Source: Opitutaceae bacterium (GTDB lineage: Bacteria > Verrucomicrobiota > Verrucomicrobiia > Opitutales > Opitutaceae). From it: DNA of 64,000 nt. The stretch spans positions 1-64,000 of the forward strand of contig JADJTK010000022.1 in NCBI GenBank assembly GCA_016711225.1. The letters run 5' to 3'. Position 1 is the stretch's first letter. Each line of letters opens with the position of its first letter. Below the pieces are notes generated by a model. That model had not been told where the DNA came from. It did not search any database and worked only from the letters and a program-made list of their open reading frames with translations. Positions 25,969 through 37,100 of this stretch are shown here, piece after piece. The position numbers were made by a program, and so were the translations under genes.

Positions 25969-28900
25969 ATGCGCCCGCTCCGTCTCTCCTCCCTGCTTTC
26001 CCGTATCCGGGCCGAACATCTGTGCCGCGAGCTCTTGCAGCTCGCGTTCGCTCTCGCCGTGGTGGTGATGCTGGCTGGGCAGACGGCGGCTCTCGGCAAT
26101 GACATCTTCCGTCGGGCGCCGGCTTCCGGCTCCAGCGGTGCGACCGCCACCGGATCGCGCGATACTGCGGCCGCGCCGGTCGACTCCACCATCGACACCG
26201 CCGGCCTGCTGCAACGGCGGGCAGTGGAGGCACTCAATCGGACAGATACGGCGATCCGAGCCGTGAATGCGGCGCAGCAGGCCGCGCGGGCGGCGGCGGC
26301 GGCCGCCGCGAGCAGCGTGCCCGATGGTTGGGCGACAGGAGGCAAGCCTGGCGGCCTGCAGCCGCTGGATCTCTCGGCGATGGACAAGTGGAAGGGCGCG
26401 GCCGTGCCGACGACGCCGAATGGCGCCAAGCCGAACGAGGTGGTGATCGTGCAGGACGACCAGAATGCACTGCTGACGTGGAAGACCTTTAACATCGGCA
26501 AGGACACCACGCTCACCTTCGACCAGAGTAAGGGCGGGGCGAACGCCGGCCAGTGGATCGCCTTCAACCATGTCCAAGACCCTTCGGCCAAGCCCTCGCA
26601 AATCCTCGGCAAACTCCAGACCATCGGCGCCGGTGCGGCCGATGCGCAGGGTAAAAAGCCTGTGGGCGGCCAAGTCTTCGTAATCAACCCCAACGGCATC
26701 CTTTTCGGCGGCGCGTCGCAGGTGAATGTACACGCCCTGGTGGCGTCGACCCTCCCGATCAATCAGAACCTCGTCGCGCAGGGATTGCTGGCTAATTCGG
26801 GGGACGAGTTCCTCTTCTCAGCAGCGGAGTTGGACCGCAAGGGACGTGGCGCAGTCGAGCGGGTCTATGGAGATGTTACGGTCGAAAAAGGGGCGCAATT
26901 GGTGGCACCCACCAATCAGGATCGCAACGGGGGCCGGATATCCCTGTTCGGGGCCAACGTTACCAACGAGGGAACGATCAGCACTCCGGACGGCCAGACC
27001 ATCCTCGCCGCGGGCCTGCAGATCGGATTGCAGGCGCATAATTCCAACGACCCGCAGGTTCGTGGGCTCGACGTGTTCGTGGGCGGAGTCGTCCCCGGTG
27101 CCGGTACGGTGACAAACTCGGGTCTCATTGAGGTGCATCGTGGCAATGCGACGATGACCGGTCGGATGGTGGACCAGCTCGGGGTGATCGATTCGACCAC
27201 TTCCGTATCCTACAACGGCAGCGTTGTTCTCAACGCCAGCTATGCCGCGAGGAGCAACTACAACGAATCAAATAGCCTTTCAGCGGCGGCGTCCAGCGAG
27301 CCGTTGTTCGTGGCGACTCGGACCGGTACGGTCACATTCGGAGCGGATAGTGTGACTCGGATACGCCCGGAGTGGGAAAGCACCGAGAAAGTGGTCGGCA
27401 CCGAGCTGGCGCTGGCGTCGAAGATGGACGTGCGCGGCTTGAACATTCACCTCACAGGAAAAGCGGAGGTGTGGGCTCCCAGCGCGGAGTTGCTCTTCGA
27501 TGCCGGGCGGTGGTATGTCGAGCCCAACTCGACTGCTCGGACGGTGAAACCGCTGTTCGTATACGAAGACGCCCCTGGGGGCGAGAGTGCCGGCCGCGCC
27601 GGCGGGCAGATCTATCTGGATGCCGGTGCGGTGGTGGATGTGTCCGGGACGACTGCCGTGCAGGCCTCGGTCTCGGACAATGTGATCAAGGTCGAGCTGC
27701 GCGGGTCCGAGTTCGCCAACTCGCCGGTGCAGCGCGACGGCGAGTTGCGCGGCGAGACCGTGCAGGTGGATCTCCGGGAACACGGCGACTGGGATGCTAG
27801 TTTGAATGGTGGCAAAGGGGGGTATAAATGGATCGGCACGCCGCTGGCCGACGTCCAAGGCTATGTGAACTTGGTCCAGCGTTCGATTGGCGAGCTCACG
27901 ACCAAGGGCGGATCGGTGACGATGAACGCCGGCGGAGCGTTGGTGCTTCAGCCGGGCGCCAGTGTCGATGTGTCGGGTGGTTTCACCACCTTTGCCGCCG
28001 GAGAGGTGCGCACGACCAAGATTATCGAGGGCAACCGCATCATCGACATCTCCAAGGCGACTCCCGAACGAAAGTACGACGGCATTTACCTCGTTACAAC
28101 CACGACCACCGATCCGAAGTGGGGGACGACGAAGACCAGCGGCGGCTCGGTGTCCGAAAGCTTCCTCGAGGCGGGCTATACCGAGGGCGCCGCGGGCGGC
28201 AGCCTAACGATCACCGCTTCCGGCATGGCGCTCGACGGCGCGCTGCGCGGGCAGACGGTGGTCGGGGAACGGCAGCGGTCGCAGGCGCCGAAGGCCGGCG
28301 GCCTTAAGCTCACCTTTAAGTCACAGTTTATGCGGGGGGACCTTGTATCGGCGACGCCGTACTGGCATTCCACGCTGGCGCCGGACATCACTTTTCGTGG
28401 GACCCGGACTTTGCCAGCAGTGGCCGAGTTTAAACTGATGGAGGATCAGGACGGCCATGCGCGGGCGTTGAGTGCGCAGCGCGGCGCAGCACTGGAGCTG
28501 GCGCCCCAGTTGTTTGGGGCGGAGGGCTTCGGCTCGCTCTCCATCGACAACACGCAAGGCAACACAACGCTGCCGGCAGGCACCAACTTGCTGGGCACGG
28601 CCGGCGGGGAGCTCACGCTGGCAGGAGCGAACATCGTCCTGGGCGGTTCGATTCGCGCCCCCGGGGGCAGCTTGACCTTCAAGGCCTACAACTATTCGTC
28701 CCTCGACGATCTGTGGATCAATGATATCGAGTACAGGATCGAGAATGTGTTCACCCCGGCGCCCAATCGTGGCGTCGTGAGTCTGGGCGTTGGCTCGAAG
28801 CTCGACACCGCTGGGTTGCTTGTCGACGACCGGACGGAGACGGGGCTGGCCTCACCGTTGGCTACTAAGGGGGGCACCGTGGCGCTCGAGGGGTATTCGG

Positions 28901-29649
28901 TCGAACTGGCGGCGGGCAGTGGGGTCGATGTTTCGGGCGGGGTGGTGCGCAGTCCCACGGGCAAGTTCACTTATGGCAGCGGTGGTGCGATCCGGCTCGC
29001 CGGTGGTCAGGATCTTGGGGCCACCAACGTACTGGGCGGGCACTTGGACCTAGCCGGTGAGCTGAGTGGCTATTCGGGCACGGTCGGCGGCCAACTTTCG
29101 CTCAAAGCACCCTCGATCCAAGTGGGCGGCACCACGGCTCGTCCGACGACGTTAGTCTTCCAGCCGGGGTTCTTCCAGCAGGGCGGTTTTGGAGCGTTCA
29201 AGCTGGAGGGACTGGGCGAGTGGACGGAGACCCGCTATCAGTTTGTTCCCGGCCTGCTGGTTGTGCCGGGCACGGCCATCGACGCCCGCCAGCGTAGTCG
29301 TTTCGCGATTGCGGGAGCCGACTCGTTGATGTGGGCCGAGCCGGCGGTGCAATCCGAACGGGCACTGCGTAATCCTGTGAATTTGACCTTTGCCGCAACG
29401 GAGCATCCCAAGTTGGGAGCCGATTTTGATGCGCGCACGGACAAACTGGGCCTGCGCGTGCGCGGCGATCTGATTGTGGGGGCGGGGACGTCGATCACGA
29501 CTGACCCCAAGGGCAGTGTGAGCTTCAGTGGGAACACCGTGGCGATCAACGAAGGCGTGGCAGTGACAGCGCCCGGTGGCCGAATCTCGGTGAAAGGGGG
29601 GGGGGGATTCCAATTGGTTGTTCGGCGACGCGCGAATGGAGGTCGCTAG
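25969..29649 (+). CDS. TpsA exoprotein, 5' part (filamentous-haemagglutinin-type TPS domain)
   Basis: These are the first 1226 codons of an exoprotein whose frame is broken at a G11 tract (29586-29596). A long signal region has its hydrophobic core near residues 22-45 (LLQLAFALAVVVMLAGQTAA). Next comes an Ala-rich linker, then the haemagglutination/TPS secretion domain (about residues 120-380), recognised by the paired motifs NALLTWKTFNIGK, ILGKLQTIGA and GGQVFVINPNGILFGGASQV. Gly-rich beta-helix repeats follow. TPS domains are bound by TpsB POTRA domains; the partner is probably the TpsB gene at 17742-19550. The last 17 or so codons, past the G tract, are out of frame, and the stop at 29647 is probably an artefact of the shift. 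Confidence 0.9.
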   Translation: MRPLRLSSLLSRIRAEHLCRELLQLAFALAVVVMLAGQTAALGNDIFRRAPASGSSGATATGSRDTAAAPVDSTIDTAGLLQRRAVEALNRTDTAIRAVNAAQQAARAAAAAAASSVPDGWATGGKPGGLQPLDLSAMDKWKGAAVPTTPNGAKPNEVVIVQDDQNALLTWKTFNIGKDTTLTFDQSKGGANAGQWIAFNHVQDPSAKPSQILGKLQTIGAGAADAQGKKPVGGQVFVINPNGILFGGASQVNVHALVASTLPINQNLVAQGLLANSGDEFLFSAAELDRKGRGAVERVYGDVTVEKGAQLVAPTNQDRNGGRISLFGANVTNEGTISTPDGQTILAAGLQIGLQAHNSNDPQVRGLDVFVGGVVPGAGTVTNSGLIEVHRGNATMTGRMVDQLGVIDSTTSVSYNGSVVLNASYAARSNYNESNSLSAAASSEPLFVATRTGTVTFGADSVTRIRPEWESTEKVVGTELALASKMDVRGLNIHLTGKAEVWAPSAELLFDAGRWYVEPNSTARTVKPLFVYEDAPGGESAGRAGGQIYLDAGAVVDVSGTTAVQASVSDNVIKVELRGSEFANSPVQRDGELRGETVQVDLREHGDWDASLNGGKGGYKWIGTPLADVQGYVNLVQRSIGELTTKGGSVTMNAGGALVLQPGASVDVSGGFTTFAAGEVRTTKIIEGNRIIDISKATPERKYDGIYLVTTTTTDPKWGTTKTSGGSVSESFLEAGYTEGAAGGSLTITASGMALDGALRGQTVVGERQRSQAPKAGGLKLTFKSQFMRGDLVSATPYWHSTLAPDITFRGTRTLPAVAEFKLMEDQDGHARALSAQRGAALELAPQLFGAEGFGSLSIDNTQGNTTLPAGTNLLGTAGGELTLAGANIVLGGSIRAPGGSLTFKAYNYSSLDDLWINDIEYRIENVFTPAPNRGVVSLGVGSKLDTAGLLVDDRTETGLASPLATKGGTVALEGYSVELAAGSGVDVSGGVVRSPTGKFTYGSGGAIRLAGGQDLGATNVLGGHLDLAGELSGYSGTVGGQLSLKAPSIQVGGTTARPTTLVFQPGFFQQGGFGAFKLEGLGEWTETRYQFVPGLLVVPGTAIDARQRSRFAIAGADSLMWAEPAVQSERALRNPVNLTFAATEHPKLGADFDARTDKLGLRVRGDLIVGAGTSITTDPKGSVSFSGNTVAINEGVAVTAPGGRISVKGGGGFQLVVRRRANGGR

Positions 29650-32600
29650 CCCGACCGTAACGCTGGCCTCGGGCAGTACGCTCTCGACTCGGGGCGACGT
29701 AGTGACTCAACCCAAGGATGCCCGTGGTTACGTGACCGGCACGGTCCTTGAGGGCGGATCGATCACGGTCGCCGGCAACATCTTGGCCAAGCAGGGGGCA
29801 ACCTTGGATGTGCGCGGTGCCTCCGGCATCCTCGATCTTCTGCCAGGATATAGTGGAGCCGGCGCTGTGGGTAATGATCCGCTCGGGGCTCCTCGTCTGG
29901 TTCCAACTCTTGTGGAAAGCCAGGGTGGTTCGATCGCCCTCACGGGCGGAGGGCTGCTGGTGAGCGAGGCGACGCTGCTGGGTGCGGCGGGCGGGACGTC
30001 TGCGCGCGGCGGTGATCTCACGGTTGCTTCGGGACAGTTCATGCCCCGAACAATCCGTCCCGATAACCCGTATGTGGATGCGCTCGATGTGACTCTTCGA
30101 GTGCGGCAGACCGAGCTGGGGGAGGGCGTCTTGGAACGTTTCACCGGCACGTACGATGCCACCTCCACCTTGCCCAACGGCGGTGGGTTTGTGACCGCTG
30201 ATCGTCTGCAGTCTGGTGGTTTCGACCGGATCGATCTGCGCGGGACGGTGAGCTTCGAGGGGGAGGTAAAGCTGGCCGCGAAGGGCAGCCTGACTGTGGC
30301 CGATGGCGGGGTGCTCTACACCGATTCGGCCGTGGAGCTGAAGGCTCCGTATGTCCGGTTGGGCAAGGCCTTCTGGGAGCCGCAGCTGCCGGGAGCGATT
30401 AATCCACACGTTAGCCTCATCCCCGGCGCCAATAACACGTACTTCTATTACCCGCCCGAGCACGGTGCGGGAACGCTGACGGTCCGGGCCACTGAGTTGA
30501 TCGATGCGGGCGACCTGTCGCTGCAGAACACCGGCCGGCTCGAACTGCTGGTGGGCTCCGGCGAGATCCGCGGCAACGGCACCGTCGATGTCGCGGGCGG
30601 CATCACCCTTCAGGCCGGGCAGATCTACCCGACAACCTTGGGCGAATTCACGATTGCCGCGCATGACTACCTGGCGAATACGCAGCCGGGAACCATCAAC
30701 GTGCTCCCGGGTGAGTACCGGGCGTTGCCGCTTTCCGCCGGTGGCACGCTCAGCCTCTACGCCGGCCATATTTTTCAAGGGGGCACGCTGCGCGCGCCCA
30801 TCGGCACGATCAATCTCGGGTGGGACGGCACCGGCACGGCGCCGAAGGGCAACCTCACCAATGCCGCGCAACCGATCGCACGGCTCACGAAGCTGGGCAC
30901 GGGTAGCACCACCTCTGTGTCGGCCGTCGATCCGGTCACGGGCAAAGACCTCACGGTGCCCTACGGCGGCATTCTCAACGGGATCTCCTGGATCGATCCG
31001 CGCGGCGTCGACATCACCACCGGGGGCCTGCCAGAGAAGCGAGTGAATGTGTCCGCCCAGCAGATCGAGCACGAGGCGGGCGCCAAGATCGATCTGCGCG
31101 GCGGCGGCGACCTCTACGCCTACCGCTGGGTGAGCGGCAACGGCGGCCGGAACGACGTTCTCGCCACCACCACCAGCTTCGCGGTGATCCCGGCCTACAG
31201 CGCCGAGTTCGCCCCGTACGCGCCGTTCACTTCGCAGGCTTCCGTCGTTCTGGGAACGGACCGCGGCTACGTGAACGGCACCCTCAAGGTTGGCGACCGG
31301 ATTCACCTCGAGGCCAGCGCGGCGTTGCCGGCGGGCGACTACACGCTGCTGCCAGCGCGCTACGCGCTGCTCCCTGGCGCGGTGTTGGTCACGCCCAAGG
31401 CGGGCGTGCCGCCGGAGGCCGCACTGGTGTCGCCCGAGGGCGCCAGCCTCGTCTCCGGCTACCGTTTCAACAGTTTGGATGCCACTCGCACGGGCGCCCC
31501 GCTGCGGGTCGCCTACGAAGTGGCTCCACAGAAAGTGGTCGAGGCACGGGCGCAGTACGACGACTATTCGGCGAACAAGTTCTTTACTGAGAAGGCCTCT
31601 GAGCGTGATGCGGTTGCGCCGCGCCTGCCCTTCGACGCTGGGCAATTGGTTCTTGCCGCCACTGAGCGCATGGTGCTGCGCGGTGCGGTCTCCGCTCAGG
31701 GCGCGACTGGTGGTCGTGGGGGCCTTGTTGATATTGCCGCCTCCGGCCAGATCCTCATCACCGGCAACGGCGCTGCCACCACGGGCAATGGGCTCGTTCT
31801 CAACGCAGCCGACCTCAGCACCTTCAAGGCGGAGAGCCTGCTCATCGGCGGTATCCGTAAGTCAACCGACGAGGGCACGGCAGTCACCGTGACCGCGAAC
31901 TCCGTAGTTCTCAATAATGCGGGCGCAGCGTTGAGCGGGGCCGATATTACACTGGTGGCGAACGAGCGGATCGAGCTGGCCGCCGGCTCTGAACTGCGCA
32001 GCACCGGTTCGCTTGCCGAGACTGAGTCCTTGCTGCTCGGCGACCCGGCTGTGGCCGGCAGTGGCAATGGCGTGCTGGTGCGGGTGAGCGCGGATGCGCA
32101 GGCGAGTTCCGTGCGCCAGGGCATCGCCGCGCCCGTGGCTACTGCCGTGACCCCGACCCTCGTGGTCGGCGCCGGTGCGATCATCAAGGGCGTGAGCGGC
32201 GTATTGGACTCTTCACAGGTGACACACCTCGATGCCACGGCCCGGCTGGAGACCGACTCGCTGGCGTTGAGCAGCGGGCGGATCGGGCTCGTGCTCGATG
32301 AGGCCGGGGAGGTGGAGGCGGACGGCAGTCTGCTTTTGAAGGGCAGTGCCTTGGCTTCGCTGCAGCAGGCGTCGGGCACGCTTTCGCTGCAGGGCTATAG
32401 GTCCATCGATCTTTATGGTCACGGCCAGGTGGGGGCGCTCGACGTCGCTGGCCGGCCGGTCGTCGCCGGGCTGGAGTTGCACACGGCCCAGCTTCGTGGG
32501 TTCAACACGGGCAATGGGACGGTGACCCTCGCTGCCCGGGATGTGCGGCTCGACAACGCGGCCGGACAAACCTCCGCGGCGACGCTCGTGGAGGGTGCGG

Positions 32601-34162
32601 GCACTTTGGCGGTCAAGGCCGATACGCTGCGGCTGGGCGAGGGCGCGGTCGCTGTGCACGGCTTCGCTGCCGTGCGGATTGAGGCCGCCAAGACGATTGT
32701 GGCTACGGACGAAGGTGAACTCTCTGTGGACGGTAACTTGGCCTTGCGCACCCCGCTGGTGACCGCCTCCACTGGGGCCGACTCGGCGATCCGGGCCCAG
32801 GGCAAGCTGGAAGTCGGCTCCGCCGGCGTTGCGGGCAGCACGGCCGAAACCGGTCTTGGGGCCCGAATTTCACTGACGGGAGCCGAGGTGGCCACGGCGG
32901 GCATGATTCGCCTGCCTTCCGGACGCATTTCCCTTCGGGCCACTGAAGGGGATCTCGAGGTGGGAGGGCGACTCGATGTGTCCGGCACCGCCAAGACTTT
33001 TGTGGATGTGGTGAAATACACTGATGCTGGTGAGCTATCGCTCCAGTCGGACGCTGGCTCCGTGGAGTTGACCAAAGAGGCAGTGGTCTCTGTGGCTGGG
33101 GCCGCTGGCGGTGGCGATGCGGGTACTCTGAGCATCGCGGCACCGAAGGGTGTGTTGAAGCTGCCGGACTCGGCGGACGCGGCCAAGATCGTTCCCGGTG
33201 TGCTCTTGGGCCGAGCGGGCAAAGACGATGTCGGCGGCGCGTTCGCATTGGATGTTGGATCGACGACCACTACGGACTTTTCCTCCTTACAAAATGCGCT
33301 GAACGGCGGCGGATTTACCGAGGCTCGTTCGGCCCGGGTGCGGACGGGCGACGTGGAGATAGCGGGCGAAGCCAAGGCCCATGCTTTCAAGGTCGCTGCC
33401 GATGGTGGTGATCTCACTGTGACCGGAAAGATCGATGCGTCCGGCACGCGCGGCGGCTCGATCGATCTCTTGGCAAGTGGCAGCGTGGTCCTTGAGGCCG
33501 GCGCGGGCCTGACAGTCGCGGCGAAGGAGTTCGACGCCGCCGGCAAGGGCGGCCGCGTGTCGTTGGAAGCGGGTTCCGCTGTGGCCGGCGTCAGCGACTC
33601 GGCGGCTGCAGTGGTGATTCGCCGCGATTCGATGATCGATCTCTCCGTGGCCGCAGCTCCGGCGACGATGCGGGATATCGAAGGTAGCCCGATCGATCTC
33701 GGCCAGCGCAGCGGCACGCTGCACTTGCGTGCCCCGCAGAGTGGCGAAGGCGCGGAGGTGCAAGTGGAGCGTATTGATGGCACAATCAAAGACGCCTCCA
33801 GCATCGTGGTCGAAGCGTACAAAGTCTTTGATCTCAACGACACGAATCAGGCGGTTAGCAAGGCTATCACGAAGACGACCGAGGCGGAGGTGCTAAAGTA
33901 CGGCACCGCGCTGGGCGAGCACATGGGCGCGATCACCATTCGGCTGCTCAGAAACAACCCGAATTTGCACGACATCTTCCATGTGCAGCCGGGCGCCGAG
34001 ATCGTGAACCGCAAGGGCGACCTCACGCTGGATCATGCGTGGGATCTGGCGAGCTATCGCTTCCGGGCCCGGAGTCGATGCCTCCATCGCCGGCTCTGGC
34101 GAGCCCGGCACCCTGACGCTCCGTACCTCGGGAGATCTAGTCTTCGATTCGTTCTACACTAG
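29618..34162 (+). CDS. TpsA exoprotein, middle part (frameshifted continuation)
   Basis: The middle of the same exoprotein continues in frame +1 relative to the 5' part. Reading G10 instead of G11 joins GRISVKGGG to DSNWLFGDARMEVASP. About 1480 codons of Gly/Ala/Val/Leu-rich beta-helix repeats are open without any stop, with recurrent units such as GSITVAGNILAKQGATLDVRG and GGSIDLLASGSVVLEAGAGL. There is no independent start or ribosome-binding site, so this is not a separate gene. Near 34066-34072 (CTTCCGGGCCCGG) the frame shifts again; beyond that, the translation in this frame is spurious until its stop at 34162. Confidence 0.82.
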   Translation: MFGDARMEVASPTVTLASGSTLSTRGDVVTQPKDARGYVTGTVLEGGSITVAGNILAKQGATLDVRGASGILDLLPGYSGAGAVGNDPLGAPRLVPTLVESQGGSIALTGGGLLVSEATLLGAAGGTSARGGDLTVASGQFMPRTIRPDNPYVDALDVTLRVRQTELGEGVLERFTGTYDATSTLPNGGGFVTADRLQSGGFDRIDLRGTVSFEGEVKLAAKGSLTVADGGVLYTDSAVELKAPYVRLGKAFWEPQLPGAINPHVSLIPGANNTYFYYPPEHGAGTLTVRATELIDAGDLSLQNTGRLELLVGSGEIRGNGTVDVAGGITLQAGQIYPTTLGEFTIAAHDYLANTQPGTINVLPGEYRALPLSAGGTLSLYAGHIFQGGTLRAPIGTINLGWDGTGTAPKGNLTNAAQPIARLTKLGTGSTTSVSAVDPVTGKDLTVPYGGILNGISWIDPRGVDITTGGLPEKRVNVSAQQIEHEAGAKIDLRGGGDLYAYRWVSGNGGRNDVLATTTSFAVIPAYSAEFAPYAPFTSQASVVLGTDRGYVNGTLKVGDRIHLEASAALPAGDYTLLPARYALLPGAVLVTPKAGVPPEAALVSPEGASLVSGYRFNSLDATRTGAPLRVAYEVAPQKVVEARAQYDDYSANKFFTEKASERDAVAPRLPFDAGQLVLAATERMVLRGAVSAQGATGGRGGLVDIAASGQILITGNGAATTGNGLVLNAADLSTFKAESLLIGGIRKSTDEGTAVTVTANSVVLNNAGAALSGADITLVANERIELAAGSELRSTGSLAETESLLLGDPAVAGSGNGVLVRVSADAQASSVRQGIAAPVATAVTPTLVVGAGAIIKGVSGVLDSSQVTHLDATARLETDSLALSSGRIGLVLDEAGEVEADGSLLLKGSALASLQQASGTLSLQGYRSIDLYGHGQVGALDVAGRPVVAGLELHTAQLRGFNTGNGTVTLAARDVRLDNAAGQTSAATLVEGAGTLAVKADTLRLGEGAVAVHGFAAVRIEAAKTIVATDEGELSVDGNLALRTPLVTASTGADSAIRAQGKLEVGSAGVAGSTAETGLGARISLTGAEVATAGMIRLPSGRISLRATEGDLEVGGRLDVSGTAKTFVDVVKYTDAGELSLQSDAGSVELTKEAVVSVAGAAGGGDAGTLSIAAPKGVLKLPDSADAAKIVPGVLLGRAGKDDVGGAFALDVGSTTTTDFSSLQNALNGGGFTEARSARVRTGDVEIAGEAKAHAFKVAADGGDLTVTGKIDASGTRGGSIDLLASGSVVLEAGAGLTVAAKEFDAAGKGGRVSLEAGSAVAGVSDSAAAVVIRRDSMIDLSVAAAPATMRDIEGSPIDLGQRSGTLHLRAPQSGEGAEVQVERIDGTIKDASSIVVEAYKVFDLNDTNQAVSKAITKTTEAEVLKYGTALGEHMGAITIRLLRNNPNLHDIFHVQPGAEIVNRKGDLTLDHAWDLASYRFRARSRCLHRRLWRARHPDAPYLGRSSLRFVLH

Positions 34163-37100
34163 TAGCACCAAGAAGTGGACCCTTGGCTCGTTGAGCGACG
34201 GGTTCACCGGCGGCAGGGCGGACCGCGGCGGCTTGGTCGACCAAGTGCTGTTGCCGGCGGGTGCACGCTCGTGGTCCTACCGATTGGTGGCCGGCGCTGA
34301 TTTCGGCGCCGCCGATTTCCGCGCGGTGGCCGGTTCTGCTGGGGCGATGGGTTCCATCGTCATCGGTTCGGGCAGCCCCGCTTTGCCGACCAGCGGTACC
34401 AATGACAGCCGCTACAGTATCAGCGGCAAAAACGACATGATTCCCGCCCGTTACCAAACGATCCGCACCGGCACGGGCGACATCACTTTGGCCGCGGCCT
34501 ACGATGTGCGTCTGCTCAACAATGTGGCGACGATCTACACGGCCGGCCAACAGGCTTCGGCCCTGGCCGGCTTCGATGTGCCGAAACTGGGATATTCTTC
34601 TCTACCCTCGATGAAGCCCGTCAAATTCGGGTTCAGTCAGTACCCATCCCCCGTTCAGTATTCGATGGCTGGAGGCAATGTTTCGGTCCAGGCCGGGCAC
34701 GATATTGGGCATTTCGCCGAAACGAAGGTGGGCGTGGAGACGAAGCTGGTGGCCGATTCCTCGAAGCAGATGCCGGGGAATTGGCTCTACCGGCGCGGTC
34801 TCGTCGACCCGGAGACGGGCCAGTTCGTCGTGCGGGAGGACTCGGCGGCGGGTGAGGCCATGTCGACCACGTGGTGGATCGACTATAGCAATTTCTACGA
34901 GGGAGGGGCGGCGCTGGGCGGTGGCAATGTGAGCCTGGTGGCCGGCAACGACATCCTGAACGTCGATGCCGCCGTGGCCACGAATGCGCGGATGCCCGGG
35001 CGTGATCGTGCCGGGGCCGCGGCCAAGCCCGATGCGAGCGCGCTTGTCGAGCTCGGCGGTGGCGATCTCACGGTCCGTGCGGGCGGCGATCTCTTGGACC
35101 GCGACGGCGGCAATCTCGACGGGGGCGTGTACTATGTCGAACGGGGCCGGGGTACGCTGGTGGCTGGCGGCGAGATCCGTACCAACCAGACTCGCTCGAC
35201 GGTGCTGCCGGTCGATGTGAAGCCGGGTCAAGCGGGTGATAAGTCCAAGTATGAAAGCACGTGGCTTCCCACCACGCTCTTCTTGGGCAAGGGAAGTTTT
35301 GATCTCACGGCCGGCGGCGACCTGCTATTCGGGCCGGTGGCCAATCCCTTCTTGCTGCCTTCCGGCTCGAACAATGGCTTCTACAACCGGACGTTTTTCT
35401 CGACCGCTGCGCCGGATAACGCCCTGCAGGCTGCTTCGTTGTTCGGGGACATCACTCTGCGCAACAGCGGCGCAAGCGGAGCCGGAACGTTGGAAAAGTG
35501 GTTCGATAACGTTTCGATCTATATCGAATCACCGTCAACAAGCCTCCACACCTACGCGAATCGGCTGCCGTGGTTGCGACTGAACTATGGCAACAATGCG
35601 GGAACCCTTTTCAAAACCGCAGCAGCGCTCATGCCCTCAGGATTGCGAGCCACGGCATTTAGTGGTGATATCGCGCTGGTGGGGAAAGCGAATCTCAGGC
35701 CTTCGCCCTCGGGGCACTTGGAGCTGGCCGCCGCCGGCTCCTTAAACGGCTTCCAGGTAAACGACGATCCGAGTACCCCGCTACGCGAATGGGCGTCGAG
35801 CTCCCTGAACTTCTCCGATGCGGATCCTGCGCGCTTCCCCAGCATTGTTACTCCCCTTGGGGGCGCCGGCTCGGCGCCAACCGATAGCGTGTATGTCCCC
35901 CTCGACACGAACTTCTTGCGCGCTTTCGACAGCCTCCTCAATGAAACCGGCTCCACCAAAGGCTCCTTGCAGAATAAACAAGCCTTGCATGCCTCCGACC
36001 TGCTGCACGGTGCGAGCACCGAACCGGTGCGCATCTACGCGGTGGACGGCGACATCACCGGAATAACCCTCTATTTGGCTAAGCAGACCAAGGTCATCGC
36101 GGGCAATGACATCACCGATGTCGCCCTCTATATCCAGAACAACAACTCCAGCGATGTGAGCGTGGTGTCGGCGGGGCGCGACATCGTGGCCTTCAACCCT
36201 AACTCGGCCGCGCGGAGCCAGGCGCTGGACTCGGGAGGCCTGTTCTCCGGTATTTCCATCCCCGGTCCGACCAGCGATGCCCCCACCGCCGGCGATATCC
36301 AGATCAGCGGGCCAGGGGCCATCGAGGTGCTCGCCGGTCGCCATCTCGATCTCGGCATCGGGCCCAATGTTGGCGACGGCACCGGACTCGGTCTTACGAG
36401 TGTTGGCAATGCCCGGAATCTGGCCCTGCCGGATGAGGGTGCTGCCATTCTCGCGCTCGCCGGTCTGGGCTACAAGTACGCGCTCCAAGGCGATCAAGCC
36501 GATTTTACCGCCGCCAGCGATGCGCTCCTCAATCCGACTAAGACCGGCAGCCCTGCGGCCCGCTTCCTGCCCGCGTTGGGCGAACTGATGGGCCTCGGCA
36601 GCGCCGCCGACTCAGCCGTCTGGTCCGCCTTCAGCGCGCTGCCGGAGGGCGAACAGCGCCGGCTTGCTGGCGCCCTCATGGACGCCACCCATCTCGGGGC
36701 GGCCAACGGGCTCGCGCAGAGCGCGCTCGATTTCGACGCCTTTACCACCGCCTTCCTTGATCCCACTTCGGCCGGTGCCCAGGCCGCTCGTTATCTGCCG
36801 GTGCTGGGTAGGGCGATGGGACTCGCCTCCACGGAGAATGCGCAGATCTGGGCTGCCTACACCGACCCCAAACTCTCCGCAGAGCGGAGGGCGCAGCTTG
36901 CGCTCGGGGTGTTCTTCACCGTGCTGCGCGATGCCGGCCGCGATTACAACGACCCGCAGAGCCCCGTCTATCGCGATAAGGAGTATGCGAACGGCTATGC
37001 TGCCATCGCCCTGCTCTTCCCGGGTAAGCTCTGGCAGGGCGACATCGCGCTGACGTCCCGCGAGATCAAGACCTTCAGCGGTGGCGACATCGGCCTCTTT

